A stretch of DNA of 64,000 bases from Lunularia cruciata (Eukaryota; Streptophyta; Marchantiopsida; Lunulariales; Lunulariaceae), in the NCBI GenBank assembly GCA_948567375.1, contig OX419756.1, forward strand, positions 74,352,333 through 74,416,332, given 5' to 3'. Shown one piece after another: positions 11,761-23,299 of this stretch. The position numbers and the translations under genes were made by a program. Positions within the stretch are counted from its first letter, which is position 1; each line of letters starts with the position of its first letter. Below the pieces are notes generated by a model, which ran no database searches, had not been told where the DNA came from, and saw only the letters and a list, made by a program, of their open reading frames with translations.

Positions 11761-12149
11761 GCATCTCAATGAATTGCCTTGTGAATCTTGGAGATGACAC
11801 GAATTGAATTGATTGAAACTTATCTTCTCCCAAGATGAGATGTTTATACTTTTTAAATTGGCCCATTTTGGATTTTCAGCGGTTAGTGGTGGGTGGCACA
11901 TCAGTTGTTCCCACATGTGTAAAGTGGTACAAGGACTAATGATGACCAAAACCAGTTCTTCCTCCTACGTGGTAGCAATTGCTTGCGGGAAGTCAAACCA
12001 CTGAAGATTGATTGGCGAAATGTTGACATGGCAACCCGTACCCATGATCATGATAGTGTGCATGGTATTGTGGTTGGGACCATCCCACTCCAATTATATC
12101 TTCTCTTAGTACTGATTGCATGCTTAGTATTTTCTTGAGCTATTGGAGT

Positions 12150-12790
12150 ACAAGCCTTAAGTCATACTTACTAACATTATTCTTATCTGGGTACTTAACT
12201 AATTGCATGAAGAAAAACAAGAAAATCTACTTAAGGAGACACCAAGTGGGCTACCACATGCTCCTCTCTTATATGCGAGTGTCCTTGTAAACATGGGATC
12301 AAGCTCCCATTTGAGGTTAATCATAATACCTATGGAATTGCTAGCCACAAGTGGCAAACCTTCCAGATCCATCAATTGTAAGGATCCATTATCAAAAATA
12401 GTTTGCACCCAGTAGGGTCCCATCCAACCAAGAGGCAACTTCCTTGGAAATGATTTATTCTTTCTATCATCATATAGTAGAACCAGATCATCCACAAATA
12501 CCTATATCAAGCATATGTGCTTGTCTTGGTACTCCTTTTTTTTCTTTGTTGATTGCTCCGGTGGTTTCATAGGAGTCTTCTTATTTCTCATCCAAGAACA
12601 TCAGCTGTTGTAGTCAAAGCTCTTGGCTATCTTCTGGCAACATTCTATCTTCAAAGAGAATTTTGTAATTATGGACATCAAATTCCGCAGATGGGATGGA
12701 TGTAGCCCATACGTGAGAAAGTAGGGAGTCTGCTTTGTGGTGATCTCGTTGGTGGTTTTATCTCTAAATTTGCTTCATGGTCTGCCTCGG
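12150..12790 (-). pseudogene. Ty3/gypsy integrase C-terminal remnant of a different lineage
   Basis: On the minus strand the order is TTKQTPYFLTYGLHPS (about 12,740-12,690), a charged segment ending FVDDLVLLYDDRKNKSFPRK (about 12,500-12,435) and LPLGWMGPYWVQTIFDNGS (about 12,430-12,375). This is the usual end of plant gypsy integrases, where a VLLYDSR..FPGKL..RW.GPY module follows the catalytic core. It differs clearly from the C-terminus of E0 and E1, so it comes from another gypsy lineage. The core domain upstream is not recognisable, and stops break the frame between the two segments. Confidence 0.65.
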
Positions 12791-15700
12791 AATCCAAGCT
12801 CAAATTATGCTTCATTGTCGCTGACCAGATATAGCGCTCTGGTAATCAGTATGAACTGAGCTTGGAGACATTTGGCCAGAACATTGGCAAGGTTCTCAAC
12901 TTGTGTAACGGGACGAGATGTAACCATCGCCATTATTTCTGGAGCTGCTGATATACTCGTAGTGTGAAACCTGAACACATTAACTCAAGTGCAAATATTC
13001 TCCGATGAATACGAGATAGAGTTGAATGTAACCAAATGATTGGTTGAGAAAACTGGATACAGAACTTATAGGCACGTGTAAATTTGAATAACTTGAAGAA
13101 CCAGGGAATGGAGGGCAGGACAAAACTTGTCCCCTTTGCTTTGGAATATCAACCATCACCGTGGAGCAATATTTCTCTCGAAGATGTCTGTGTGTTTGCC
13201 AGCGGATAAGTGTAACTGTTACATTGTAGAATGCTGCACACTAACGACTCCAACACAAAGCAGTACGGCTTATTACAGGTTGAGAAGATTCTGCTCAAAA
13301 ATGAAACAAAACAACAGACTGAGAAAGAGCACAATTCTACAAATAGGGACTTCTGATACGCACCTGCCTATCATACGAAACTTTGTCTTCTAAACTTCCG
13401 TGCTGCGTTCGAATGAGATGGGGAAATATTACTACTGATAATACTAAAAGGCGACAGAATTTTGTGATTCTGTGAATTCTGTGTAAACTTGATGATCAGG
13501 ATCAAGTTACCAGTACCTGAAAAGCGTGCATCTACATACTGACATGTTGCAGTCTTCATGTTTGTATCCTTGTGGAACTTCAATGTGTGAATTTGTGGCA
13601 CTGGATGTCTAATTTATATGTAAAAGGCTGTTCGCGGTGTGCTGCATATGCCACCTGCCAGACACATTAAACTTTCCTCCGATAGAGCAAACAGAACTCA
13701 TTTCCGGTTTCCGACATCGAACTGCAGCCCGAACCTTATTGTGTGCATGGCCTGATTTTGAATAGAACAGGTGTGCGAGTCGACAATGCGGACTTCGGTG
13801 ACAGAGACATCGTAGTCTTGTTTACTACTACTCGAATTAAGATTGTGATTATGTTAATGAAATCAAAAACCATCAAAACACCACTCGGTTGCCGGTCGGT
13901 TGATCTGTGTTACTGTTACGGTGTTGCCCGCCGTCCATTCGTGTGTAAGCTGTTACCATTGTGCCTTCGATTCAGGTTACTCCGTGATCATCCTAGTTGA
14001 TGTGCAAACCCGGGAACGGTCGGCACAGTACAAGAATTGCTCCCTAGTGAACGTCAGTTTCGTATTGGTGGAGCTCTTCCCTGGAGATAAAATTGTATGA
14101 AAAGATGTAAAGAGACTGTCCAAGTTGGAGCCCATTCACGTTCAGATCGTCTGTCTCTCTGTTTTACCGCGTTTGGATGTTAAGACTTCGATTACGGTGA
14201 CAACCGTCCCACCAATCTCCCACCCTGTTTTAAATCACAAGATTATTTTCACACTCACTCTAGAGACAACAGAACCTAGGGCGGGTGCTTGTCGCCTTAC
14301 GTCGCTACATAGATTAGATATTGGACGGAAAGCACGATCCAACAGTAAGTGATATGTTGGTTTATTAAAGGTTCAAAAGTTATTAAGGTACGTACATATA
14401 AGAATGCTGTCAGTCAAGACTTGTATAATCACTTCTCACTAATTGGTCGCGGGAGTAATATCATACTTCCACAAGATGGGAAGGGAAGTCCTCAACTCAT
14501 ATCTCCTGACTGTTGGTAACTTTTTAAAAAGCACCAGCACGGGGTAGACGTCCACCTAGACGTTTTCCTTTTATGGAAGAGTTATCTCATATGAAAAGGA
14601 ACGGGATCATGGGTAGCTCAATGACTATGTCCGAAGTTTGCATCTCTCCAGCACGTTGGTTCGTTTGCAAAGTCAATAACCTGCTTCAACCATACAAATA
14701 AGGCTTCTTTATTTTGAAGTTAACTACACCATCATGGACACCTGAGGAAATGCGGTGGGGATGTAACCCTCAAATTGGCACTCACTTGCCGAGTAGAACA
14801 TTAAAACCTGGTTTAGCTTTAACTGTTCTTAATGGAAGCAGACAAATATTGGCACAAGCTAGTTTTAGTGTAAGAACTCTAGAGTTGTAGACTTCTACCC
14901 TAGATTCTTACAGAATTAGATTCTCAAATATGAATACCAGGGACGCGCGACTACTGGGCAACCCGCCTGCCCTGCACCTTTTAACGAAGTCATTGTTGGC
15001 ATAGCGTGATCCGTTCTCGTACCTGGTACAGTTTAGTGAACTTTGCAATTTCTTGTTGGGTTAGCTCCTCTCGCGTTGCAAGCTTGGACGGCTGTTTCTT
15101 CTCGATTGGAGTCATCGAGAGGAGAGAGCTACTGAACTGTTCTATTGTCTCCAGTTGACATTTCAATCATCTGCTTTCCCCCGATTTGTTAGCCCCGTCG
15201 TGGACATCGGCATGAATCACCAGTTCATGCTTCGATCTCGTAGTAAGGAAGGGCGAGGGGCATGGTCATCATCGATCTAAATTATTCGTGAGAGTGGAGA
15301 CAGACGCAGAATCGTGCAGGATCTGAGGACAGACAGATGGCGCAATCCCGAACTTTCTACCTTATTGAGGAAACCTAGGGATGAATAGCAGCGACCAGTG
15401 AGAAGCTGACATCGTTAGAAGGTGGAAGATCCTGGGTACTGAGTTTTCTTCTCCTACTGCATGAGACAGGTAACTTATTCAACATGCAGTTCATGCATCC
15501 AAGAGCCTCCTCACAAGACTCTTTGTTGAAGAGCGAGGGTTCGTGATTGACACGCTTGTGACGTAATTGATTGTTCTGAGTTGTGTGCGACCCAAACTGA
15601 CATTAAAATTCTCAGGCTTTCCTTCCTTGGCTTCCATTTCACACTACACCCATATCTTAGAATTTGTCTGCCTCATGTCCCATAGTACTAGGGCGGTTTC

Positions 15701-16968
15701 TCATGCGAAAGTTTGATGTATGAGTGCAAAGGACAAAATCGTTTGAGTTTTCTTTTTCATGTAAATTTTTTGTTAAAGTTTGGTCAACATATGTTACCGG
15801 CACACCAAAGCCTGGTGGCATGGACTCGGTTCATTTCCTCGTCGACTTTCTCCCAATCTCCCCGGTGGTCACTGCACTCTGCCATATCCACCTGCAGTAT
15901 CTCCCTGCGTATTGAGTTTAAGACGGACATTCAAGGTTGAAAATTTCCTTAAGAGAGGACCTTGGAATTTTCCTTAGCAAAACAAACCAACTCCGGATAG
16001 TATTGATATTTTCTCAATCTTATTTACAATATATGTAGACCAATCTGAAATTGCCTTTGCACTTGTGAGCTTTCGAACAGAAACTCGGTTGGAGAGGTAC
16101 TGGCAGTCGCCCAGCTACTTCAGCCCTTCGTGGGGCACTGCCCTCCTAGCGTTTAGTGTTTAAGGACTCATGCGCCTATAGAACATGGCAGACAGGACAG
16201 AATATCCAGTCCTGTCATACTTCTCTCTAGTCCAACTGTCATCCACTAACACTACGAATTTTAATGCTTTCGCTTTGCTTCGGAATGTATCTTCCTACTG
16301 CCCAATCGTTTTTCTTTATTTTTAGTTTCAAATGTATCCTCTGTTTCTATGTTTCTACCGGAAAAGCTTCTACCGAATGATGCATACCATTGCACAGTAG
16401 TGCAATGGTACGAGTCTTTCCCGGCATGCCGCTCATGGAATGGATCAACTTGCGTTTCTACTTTGTATCGATTTCGCTTATGTTCCGCTCTGTATTTACC
16501 TGCTTAGATCAGGTGGATTTCAATTTGCATCTGTTCATGTTCATGCAAGCATTTCATTGCTTCCGTATGCATCTTTTCGGTTCGTATCATGTGGGTCCTA
16601 AGTGAATTCTGGATCCCGCGTTTTGTGAACGGTGTCTGCTCCCGTTACAAATATAAATCAATCAGAAACTCAGATAGTAAGCAGCCCTTAGCAACAATAC
16701 GAAGTCAACCAGCACATGACTAGCCAAATTTATTGAAGGCGTGCCGAAACCTCTCCCAGACCACAAATTGTTCCATGTGAAAAGCTCAGTTCTTCTGCAC
16801 AGTCAATCAGTTTGTTCTAATTAGTTGTATCGCTATAGAATACTTGTAGTTGACCTGATAAAGATGTTCCGGAGTGGCTCCCGATTTGCATTTGAAGATG
16901 ATAAAATTGTTGCCAATCTGTAAACGGCCGAGTTAATTACTTTTATTTTCTGGAATTTCAGTGTCAAA
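12791..16968. other. No gene recognised upstream of the NLR gene
   Basis: Open frames on both strands are short (up to about 90 codons) and none reads as a known family. A 3' splice-like site, TTTTATTTTCTGGAATTTCAG, ends at 16,961, just before the NLR start codon. A possible donor, GAGACAG followed by gtaacttatt, lies at 15,470. The NLR transcript may therefore have a 5' UTR exon somewhere around 15.0-15.5 kb and a long leader intron. This is a guess from splice consensus only. The G-box core CACGTG was not seen close to the start codon. Confidence 0.3.
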
Positions 16969-19900
16969 ATGGACATACCGCCAATCAGTTCTTGCCTAGG
17001 AGATTTTCTATCCTCCCTCCACGAGTGCATCAAGGTATGTAAGTGAAAAAGATGAGTATGAGGAAGAACTTATATCGAGTCTACATACTGATTAGATTCC
17101 TCCCCAATGTTTAGCTTTATGACAAACTTCGAGTTACTCGGAAATAGGCTTTAATATTCTCTTTATCAAGTGGCATTTCAGGACTAAAACAACCTGTAGG
17201 TTGTTGTGAGAATAGATACTATTGATCTCCCTTAGGAAAGTACCAGACGTTCTCACAAAGGAGTTAGATAGTTTGAAACCACACCTCTCAGTTCATAATA
17301 TTCTATCTACGTTTGCATTTGCAGCGGCTCTGGATCGATCCATCCACAACAAGTTTTCAAGAGACGGACCTTGGTATCAGAAAGGTAAAGCTTAAAGTGA
17401 CTCAAAATCAAGGAACAGGCATGTGCCACAATGTCAGCTGATGGTTGACAATTACCTTTCAAGCTAACTATCCCGGTGACAAATTTGTAGGGAGTAGCAG
17501 GCTCTTGTGTTTTGAAATTGCAACACTCCTAATTGTCTGTATTTGTCCATTTTTCAGTTGAGCGATTCCGTGTTGTTAGTGTACGATCCAGCAGAACCGC
17601 AGGTTGATGTAGTTTTCTTCCATGGGCTTCAACATAAGCATCCTGGTGGGCTAGATGTGCACCTTTCGACTTGGACGTGCAAACATGACTCGAAGACAAT
17701 CTGGCCCCAACGCTGGCTTCAACAGCAGGGTGCACGAGTCTTCTTCATCAAATATGATGCGAGTTTACAGAAGACCGATTCGACGGGGAGAATGGACTTA
17801 ACGATGATAGCTGAAAATCTGTTGACAGAACTGGGTTGGGCATTCCCCGAAGGACAAGATTCGTCGAACAGTTTCCGACCCATTATCTTAGTCGGACATA
17901 GTTTTGGGGGCCTTGTTATTAAGCAGTTATGCATTCAGGCGGCAGAGCGGAAGCTTATTGCATCTTGGCACACATTTGAACAGACATTGCTAAGAAGCAT
18001 TAAAGGGATTCTGTTCTGTGGAACTCCCCATTCAGGGTCAGAAATTCTTGCTGGCATGGCAAAACAGATCATGAGCAGGAGTCCTTTGTTGCCATTTGTG
18101 GAGTTGTTGAGCACCGAGGGGGCCAGGCAAAGCGCGAAGTTCCACCAATTCGCGAGTGAAGCAAATTGGAAGATTTACAGTATTGGAGAAGGTTTTGCTA
18201 CAAAAATGAAAACCAGCGGATTCCATATGGTATATTCTAATCTACAGAAAGTAAAATCTGATTTAATGAACGAGTTTAATGTTTCTTATAAGAATAAACT
18301 CCCTACTAATTACCAAATAACAAATGCATTTTCAATGATCCAGTTTTCGCAAGTTGTCTAGCTTGAGAGTACTATTTCTTGCATATTGGCTTAGACTAAG
18401 ACAGACAATGCGAGGTCTATCTTAAGTATTCATGTTTAAATCTTGCATGTGTAGGTCGCATGGGGAATCTCAAACCAGGTGATTGTAAAAGAAGCATCAG
18501 CACGATTCGGTCAAAATCACATCACGGTAGCTGCTGATCACTTGTCATTGTGCAAACCAGAGAGCAAACAATCGAACATGTTCCAATACTTAGTCCAGCT
18601 GATTGACCTTGCTAAAGTGGAGCAACAACAGGTATTGGACTTCGTTCATATCTGTTGTATGATCTGAATGACATCAGAAAACACGACCTGTGTGCACAGT
18701 TTTTAAATTCACTTCCCTCTAACTTTTGTTGCAGGTGCAAGAAACAGCAGCCCCCGGTGCAACTACGCATTGCCATGTGAGGCGGAGCCAAGCAGTCTCA
18801 AGGAACCTAGTGGGTACAGAGTCGCTTCTGAAAACCGTTACGGCAGAAATTGAGCAGGGGCGTTCGTTTATTGGGTTTTGTGGTATGGGAGGAGTTGGAA
18901 AGACCACCCTTGCAAAGTTGCTCTACAATAAGATCAATGCCCGGTTTGAATACGCTTGCTTCGTGGACGCAGTGAAGGGGATTCCAGGGGACAAGAGAAA
19001 GGTGAAGGAGGAAGTCTGGAACCACATAAGTCCCCCTCGTGGAGGCGATTACAAGGAAAGCAGCTGGGATGAGATATTGGGGAAGGAACTCCTTGTCATC
19101 TTTGATGATGTCGAGAAAAGAGATGTAGAGTTGTTGGAGGCAATAGCTCAAGAGAATGATGCTGAGGGAAGTTGTTTTGTAGTTACAAGCCGAGATGAAG
19201 AGCTTTTCAATCTATTCGGCAACCAGATACATGTCTGTCGAGTACCATTTTTGCGGAGTGAACATGCAAGACAGTTGTTCATTACACATGCGTTTCCAGA
19301 CAAGAATGAACCTCCAAATGAGTTGAAGGAGATAGTAGAAGAAATTGTGGGAAGATGTGATGGATTGGCCCTGACCCTAGAAGTGATAGGAAGGTCAGTG
19401 AGAGGGGAAACAGGCGAACGGATATGGGAAGAAATTTCCAAAGCTCTACAAGCAGTAGACTTAAGAAGCCGTGTGAGGAGTCTGGAGGAGGATGTATTGG
19501 AGAAGCTAAGGGTGAGTATCGACAATCTTGGAACAGAGGAGTTGGAAATGTTTCTTGATACGGCGACCATATTTACAAGCCCCGGTGACTTCAAATGTTT
19601 TGGCATGCGTCACGATTCATCCTCGAAAGTTTCATCCTCGAAAGTTTCGTCCTCGGATTCGTCCTCGAAAGTGTCATCCTCGTCCTCGAAATTTAGTCCC
19701 CGTTGGTTTAGCACGGAAGATGTGATGACGGCGTGGTCATCGATGTACGGCTCTGCAAACACCAAATGGAAAGTCTTGATAGACAGATCTCTTGTATACG
19801 GTGGAGAGATGGATAACTCGGAAGGTGAGTTCGAGCCTCGAATGCACGAGCATCTTCGAACTTTGGGCATCAGAATTGCACTGGAGAAAGGTAGAATCAT

Positions 19901-22900
19901 TGAGCACAATCCACTGGATGGTAATTACAAGGTATTTCCTGTTTTCTTTACAAACTCTTCCTTTTCCTTCAGCAATTCATTTTTCCCAACTAAATGAGAT
20001 ATATTTACCAGTTATGCTTCCTAAATCCGAATTCATTTGTAAATTTAAACTGGAAGGGAGTCTTAAGCACAGTTGTTGAGGTGAACATCATCGGGAACTT
20101 GTAGCCATTGTACTGGTTGTAATTTTGGGGGTCATACATCCATTCTCCTCCAACAAGGAGAAACTTTGAAGCGGTGGTGCGAAAATAGGGTCCGTCTTGT
20201 ATAAGTGCTTGATAGTTAGGCATGAAGACCCGGAGTTACTTTATACACCGCACGATGGACAGATGCGCTTGAACTATGACAATTTTAGTTTTACATTTCA
20301 TTTATGATAATCTTAGTTTTCTTTTTCATTTTTGAAGGGAGCTCAAGGGCTGGAGAAAGTGATTTTCCACCAAGTAGTAGTGAAAGATGAATACATGGAG
20401 TACAATGAAAATTGCTGTGACGAGGAAAGACCTTGTAAAATGCAAGTAGCATCGAGCATTATGTCACGACTTGAAGGACTTCGCTACTTGGTATTCCGAT
20501 ATCACAGTCCTGACCAGCCGTGCAAAAGGTGTGCAGAGCGGCATCTTCAGTTGCCACCCAAAATTACCATGCTCAGTTGGGTTTCTGCCCAGGACATTTT
20601 TGTGCGTTCGACCTTGAAAGAGTTGGTTGTTTTGCACGTAACGTCCTCTCATGTGCCCAGATTGAGGCAATTAAATCCTGCGCGTACAAGTTCTCCGGGA
20701 TTACAAAATTATGATAATAATACAATTCCTCTACCGGAAGAGTCTTCGATAACCGTCCCGGATGAAGGAGATTTTGTCAACTTGCGGCCACTGGATCTAG
20801 AAGATTTTGTCAACTTGCGGCCACTGGATCAAGGAGATTTTGTCAACTCGCGGCCACTGGATCGGTCTCTTCCTACTCCAGACTCACTGCCGGAGTCCTG
20901 TGGGCAACTTGTTCACCTGCGGTTTTACGATGTGCCTAACCAGTCACTTCCGTTTGCAAGGGGGAACTTAGCTAAGTTGGAACTTCTGGACTCGGCCGCC
21001 TTTCAGATGTTCCAGTCGATACCAGAATCATTTATGCGATTTCAACAACTACGGACTCTTAGAATAGTTGATTGTGGTTTGTTGGAGGCCCTTAATTTCG
21101 GGAGCGTACCCGAGTTGAAGTTCCTACACCTGGTACATTGTGACGCAATACAATCCCTGCCGGATTCTCTTGTACAACTTCCTAACCTGCGGGAATTGCA
21201 AATTTCCAGGTGTGCGAACTTGCAGGGCCTGCCCGACGGTTCTGGAACCTCAACCAAGTTGGAGAAGTCGTATTTACCCAAGTTAGAATTACTGACATTG
21301 GATGAATGTCCAAAAATTAGATCCCTGCCCAATTCCTTCGCGAAACTTCTCCGTCTGAACAAATTGAAGATCATTCATTGTAAAAAGTTGCTGGCCCTTC
21401 CCAGCAGGTTTGGAAACTTAGCCAACTTGGAACAGTTAGGCTTACGGAGGTGTGAAGAACTGCAGTCATTGCCGGAATCAATCAGGGGACTTCTTCGCCT
21501 GAAGGAATTGAAAATGGACAGCTGTTCAGGGTTGAAGGCCCTTCCCAACAATTTTGGAGATTTAGCCAACTTGGAAGAGCTAGACTTATCTTGGTGTGAG
21601 AAATTGCACTCATTGCCCGAATCATTTGGGGAGCTTCATCACCTGAAGACATTGAGAATGGGCAGCTGTTCAGGGTTGCAGGCCCTTCCCAGCAGTTTTG
21701 GAAACTTAACCAACTTGGAAGAGCTAGACTTATTTTCGTGTGAGGAACTGCAGTCATTGCCGGAATCGACGGGGGAACTTCTTGGCTTGAAGGAATTGCG
21801 AATGGGCAGCTGTTCAGGGTTGCAGGCACTTCCCAGCAGTTTTGGAAACTTAGCCAACTTGGAACGGTTAAACTTACAGATGTGTGAGAAACTGCAATCA
21901 TTGCCAGAATCATTTGGAGGACTTCTTTGCCTGAAGGAACTGATAATGGACAGTTGTTCAGAGTTGCAAGCCCTTCCCAGCAGTTTTGGAAAGTTAGCCA
22001 CCTTGGAAGAGCTAGACTTATCTGATTGTGAGAAACTGCAATCATTGCCAGAATCATTTGGGGGACTTGTGCGCCTGAAGGAATTGAAAATGGGCACTTG
22101 TTCAACGTTGCAGGCCCTTCCCAGCAGTTTTGGAACCTTGGCCAATTTGGAACGGTTAAACTTACAGATGTGTGAGGAACTGCAGTCATTGCCCGAATCA
22201 TTTGGGGAACTTCATCACCTGAAGACATTGAAAATGGGCAGCTGTTCAGGGTTGCAGGCCCTTCCCAGCAGTTTTGGAAACTTAGCCAACTTGGAAGAGC
22301 TAGATTTATCTGAGTGTGAAAAACTGCAATCATTGCCGGACTCAATGGGGGGACTTTTTCGCCTGAAGGAATTGAAAATGTCCCGCTGTTCAGAGTTGCA
22401 GGCCCTTCCCAGCAGTTTTGGAAACTTAGCCAACTTGGAATGCCTAAACTTACTTACGTGTGAGAAACTGCAATCATTGCCAGAATCATTCGGGGAACTT
22501 CGTCGCCTGAAGGAATTGAAAATGGGCAGCTGTTCAATGTTGCAGGCCCTTCCCAGCAGTTTTGGAAACTTAACCAACTTGGAACGGCTAAACTTACAGA
22601 TGTGTGAGAGACTGCAATCATTGCCTGAATCTTTCGGGCGACTTTTTGGCTTGAAGGAACTGCAAATGTACTGCTGTTCAAGGTTGCAGGCCCTTCCCAA
22701 CAGTTTTGGAAACTTAGCCAACTTGGAAAAGCTAGAGTTATCTCTCTGCGAGAATCTGCAGTCATTGCCGGATTCATTTGGGAAACTTCTTGGCCTGAAG
22801 GAATTGGAAATGTACTGCTGTTCAGGGTTGCAGGCCCTTCCCATCAATTTTGGAAACTTAGACAACTTGGAACGACTAGACTTATGTCGGTGTGGGGAAC

Positions 22901-23119
22901 TGGAGTCATTGCCGGACTCATTCGAGCAACTTCTCCGCAATCCACTCTTCCAGTGGCTCCCGCCGAGGTGAGTCTTACCCATGGGTGGGCATAAATTAAT
23001 TTTGCAATTCTTGTAATAGTTATCTTGGCGTGATAAAGTGCCGGCCATTTTGCAGTCGGAAACTTGCCAAGTTGTGGCGGGGTCAGAACCGCCTTAATTT
23101 GAAGAACTACTTCACCTAA
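16969..23119 (+). CDS. Hydrolase-NBS-LRR (HNL) immune receptor, seven exons
   Basis: Predicted intracellular NLR of about 1,613 residues. Exons by GT-AG reading: 16969-17034, 17325-17384, 17558-18229, 18479-18631, 18735-19931, 20338-22967, 23056-23119. All phases close, giving MDIPPISSCLG at the start and NLKNYFT-stop at the end. Residues about 45-317 form an alpha/beta hydrolase: VVFFHGLQ (oxyanion region), VGHSFGGLV (nucleophile Ser157) and AADHLSL (probable catalytic His287, in exon 4). Exon 5 is NB-ARC: P-loop GMGGVGKTT (367-375), kinase-2 LLVIFDDV (436-443), CFVVTSRDEE, GLPL-type GLALTLEVIG, RNBS-D-like MFLDTATIF and an MHD-position MHE (687-689). Exon 6 is about 876 codons, mostly LRR. 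NLRs switch between ADP and ATP states when they sense effectors; the hydrolase's role is unknown. The 22968 donor removes a stop at 22969. No lesion was seen. The start and first two short exons are the least certain parts. Confidence 0.88.
19613..19700 (+). repeat. In-frame serine-rich short tandem repeat inside the NB-ARC exon
   Basis: Repeats of about 12-15 bp of the type TCCTCGAAAGTTTCA encode SSSKVSSSKVSSS and variants, about 27 residues between the RNBS-D-like motif and the MHD position, inside the ARC2 part. The unit is a multiple of three and keeps the frame. Most NLRs have no such linker here. Confidence 0.8.
20770..20864 (+). repeat. 33-bp coding repeat, three units, before the LRRs
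   Basis: Three tandem units encode DFVNLRPLDLE, DFVNLRPLDQG and DFVNSRPLDR. The near-identity of the units points to recent slippage or unequal exchange. They lie in the linker between NB-ARC and the regular LRR array. Confidence 0.9.
21397..22935 (+). repeat. LRR array built of 144-bp (48-residue) double-LRR units, about 11 copies
   Basis: The phrase CTTCCCAGCAGTTTTGGAAA recurs every 144 bp at 21397, 21541, 21685, 21829, 21973, 22117, 22261, 22405, 22549, 22693 and 22837. Each unit encodes two 24-residue LRRs of alternating type: LQALPSSFGNLANLEELDLS with an x-C, then LQSLPESFGGLxxLKELKM with SCS. The edge units at 21397 and 22837 are more diverged than the central ones, as expected when unequal crossing-over or gene conversion homogenises the middle. 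Less regular LRRs precede the array from about 20,880. Confidence 0.9.
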
Positions 23120-23299
23120 CTGCTGTACTACTGTGTGTACTACTGCTCAAAGTCGCAAGGCCTCCTCTAAATTTTAGGAAGATCAGCCAAACTGGAATAA
23201 CTAGGATTCAGACTTTGGCCTAACTTCCAATGAACGAGTTCCAGCTGCCTACATTTAATCCAATGCTTCTCGGGTATCAAGATACTACCAGTGAATATT

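Noticed and set aside
18230-18361. Continuation of the hydrolase frame for 43 codons to a stop
   Set aside because: It begins at a good donor (ATG followed by gtatattc), becomes AT-rich and not protein-like, and exon 4 restores the frame and supplies the expected AADHLSL histidine segment. It is read as intron.
22969-22971. TGA as the end of the NLR
   Set aside because: The TGA lies inside the perfect donor GAG followed by gtgagt. Splicing to 23,056 gives 21 more residues and a clean stop. An unspliced end here remains possible.
21482-23048. Long minus-strand frames (up to 287 codons) opposite the LRR exon
   Set aside because: They are mirror frames produced by the repetitive LRR units, with repeated PSWLSFQNCWEG-like phrases and no independent motif.
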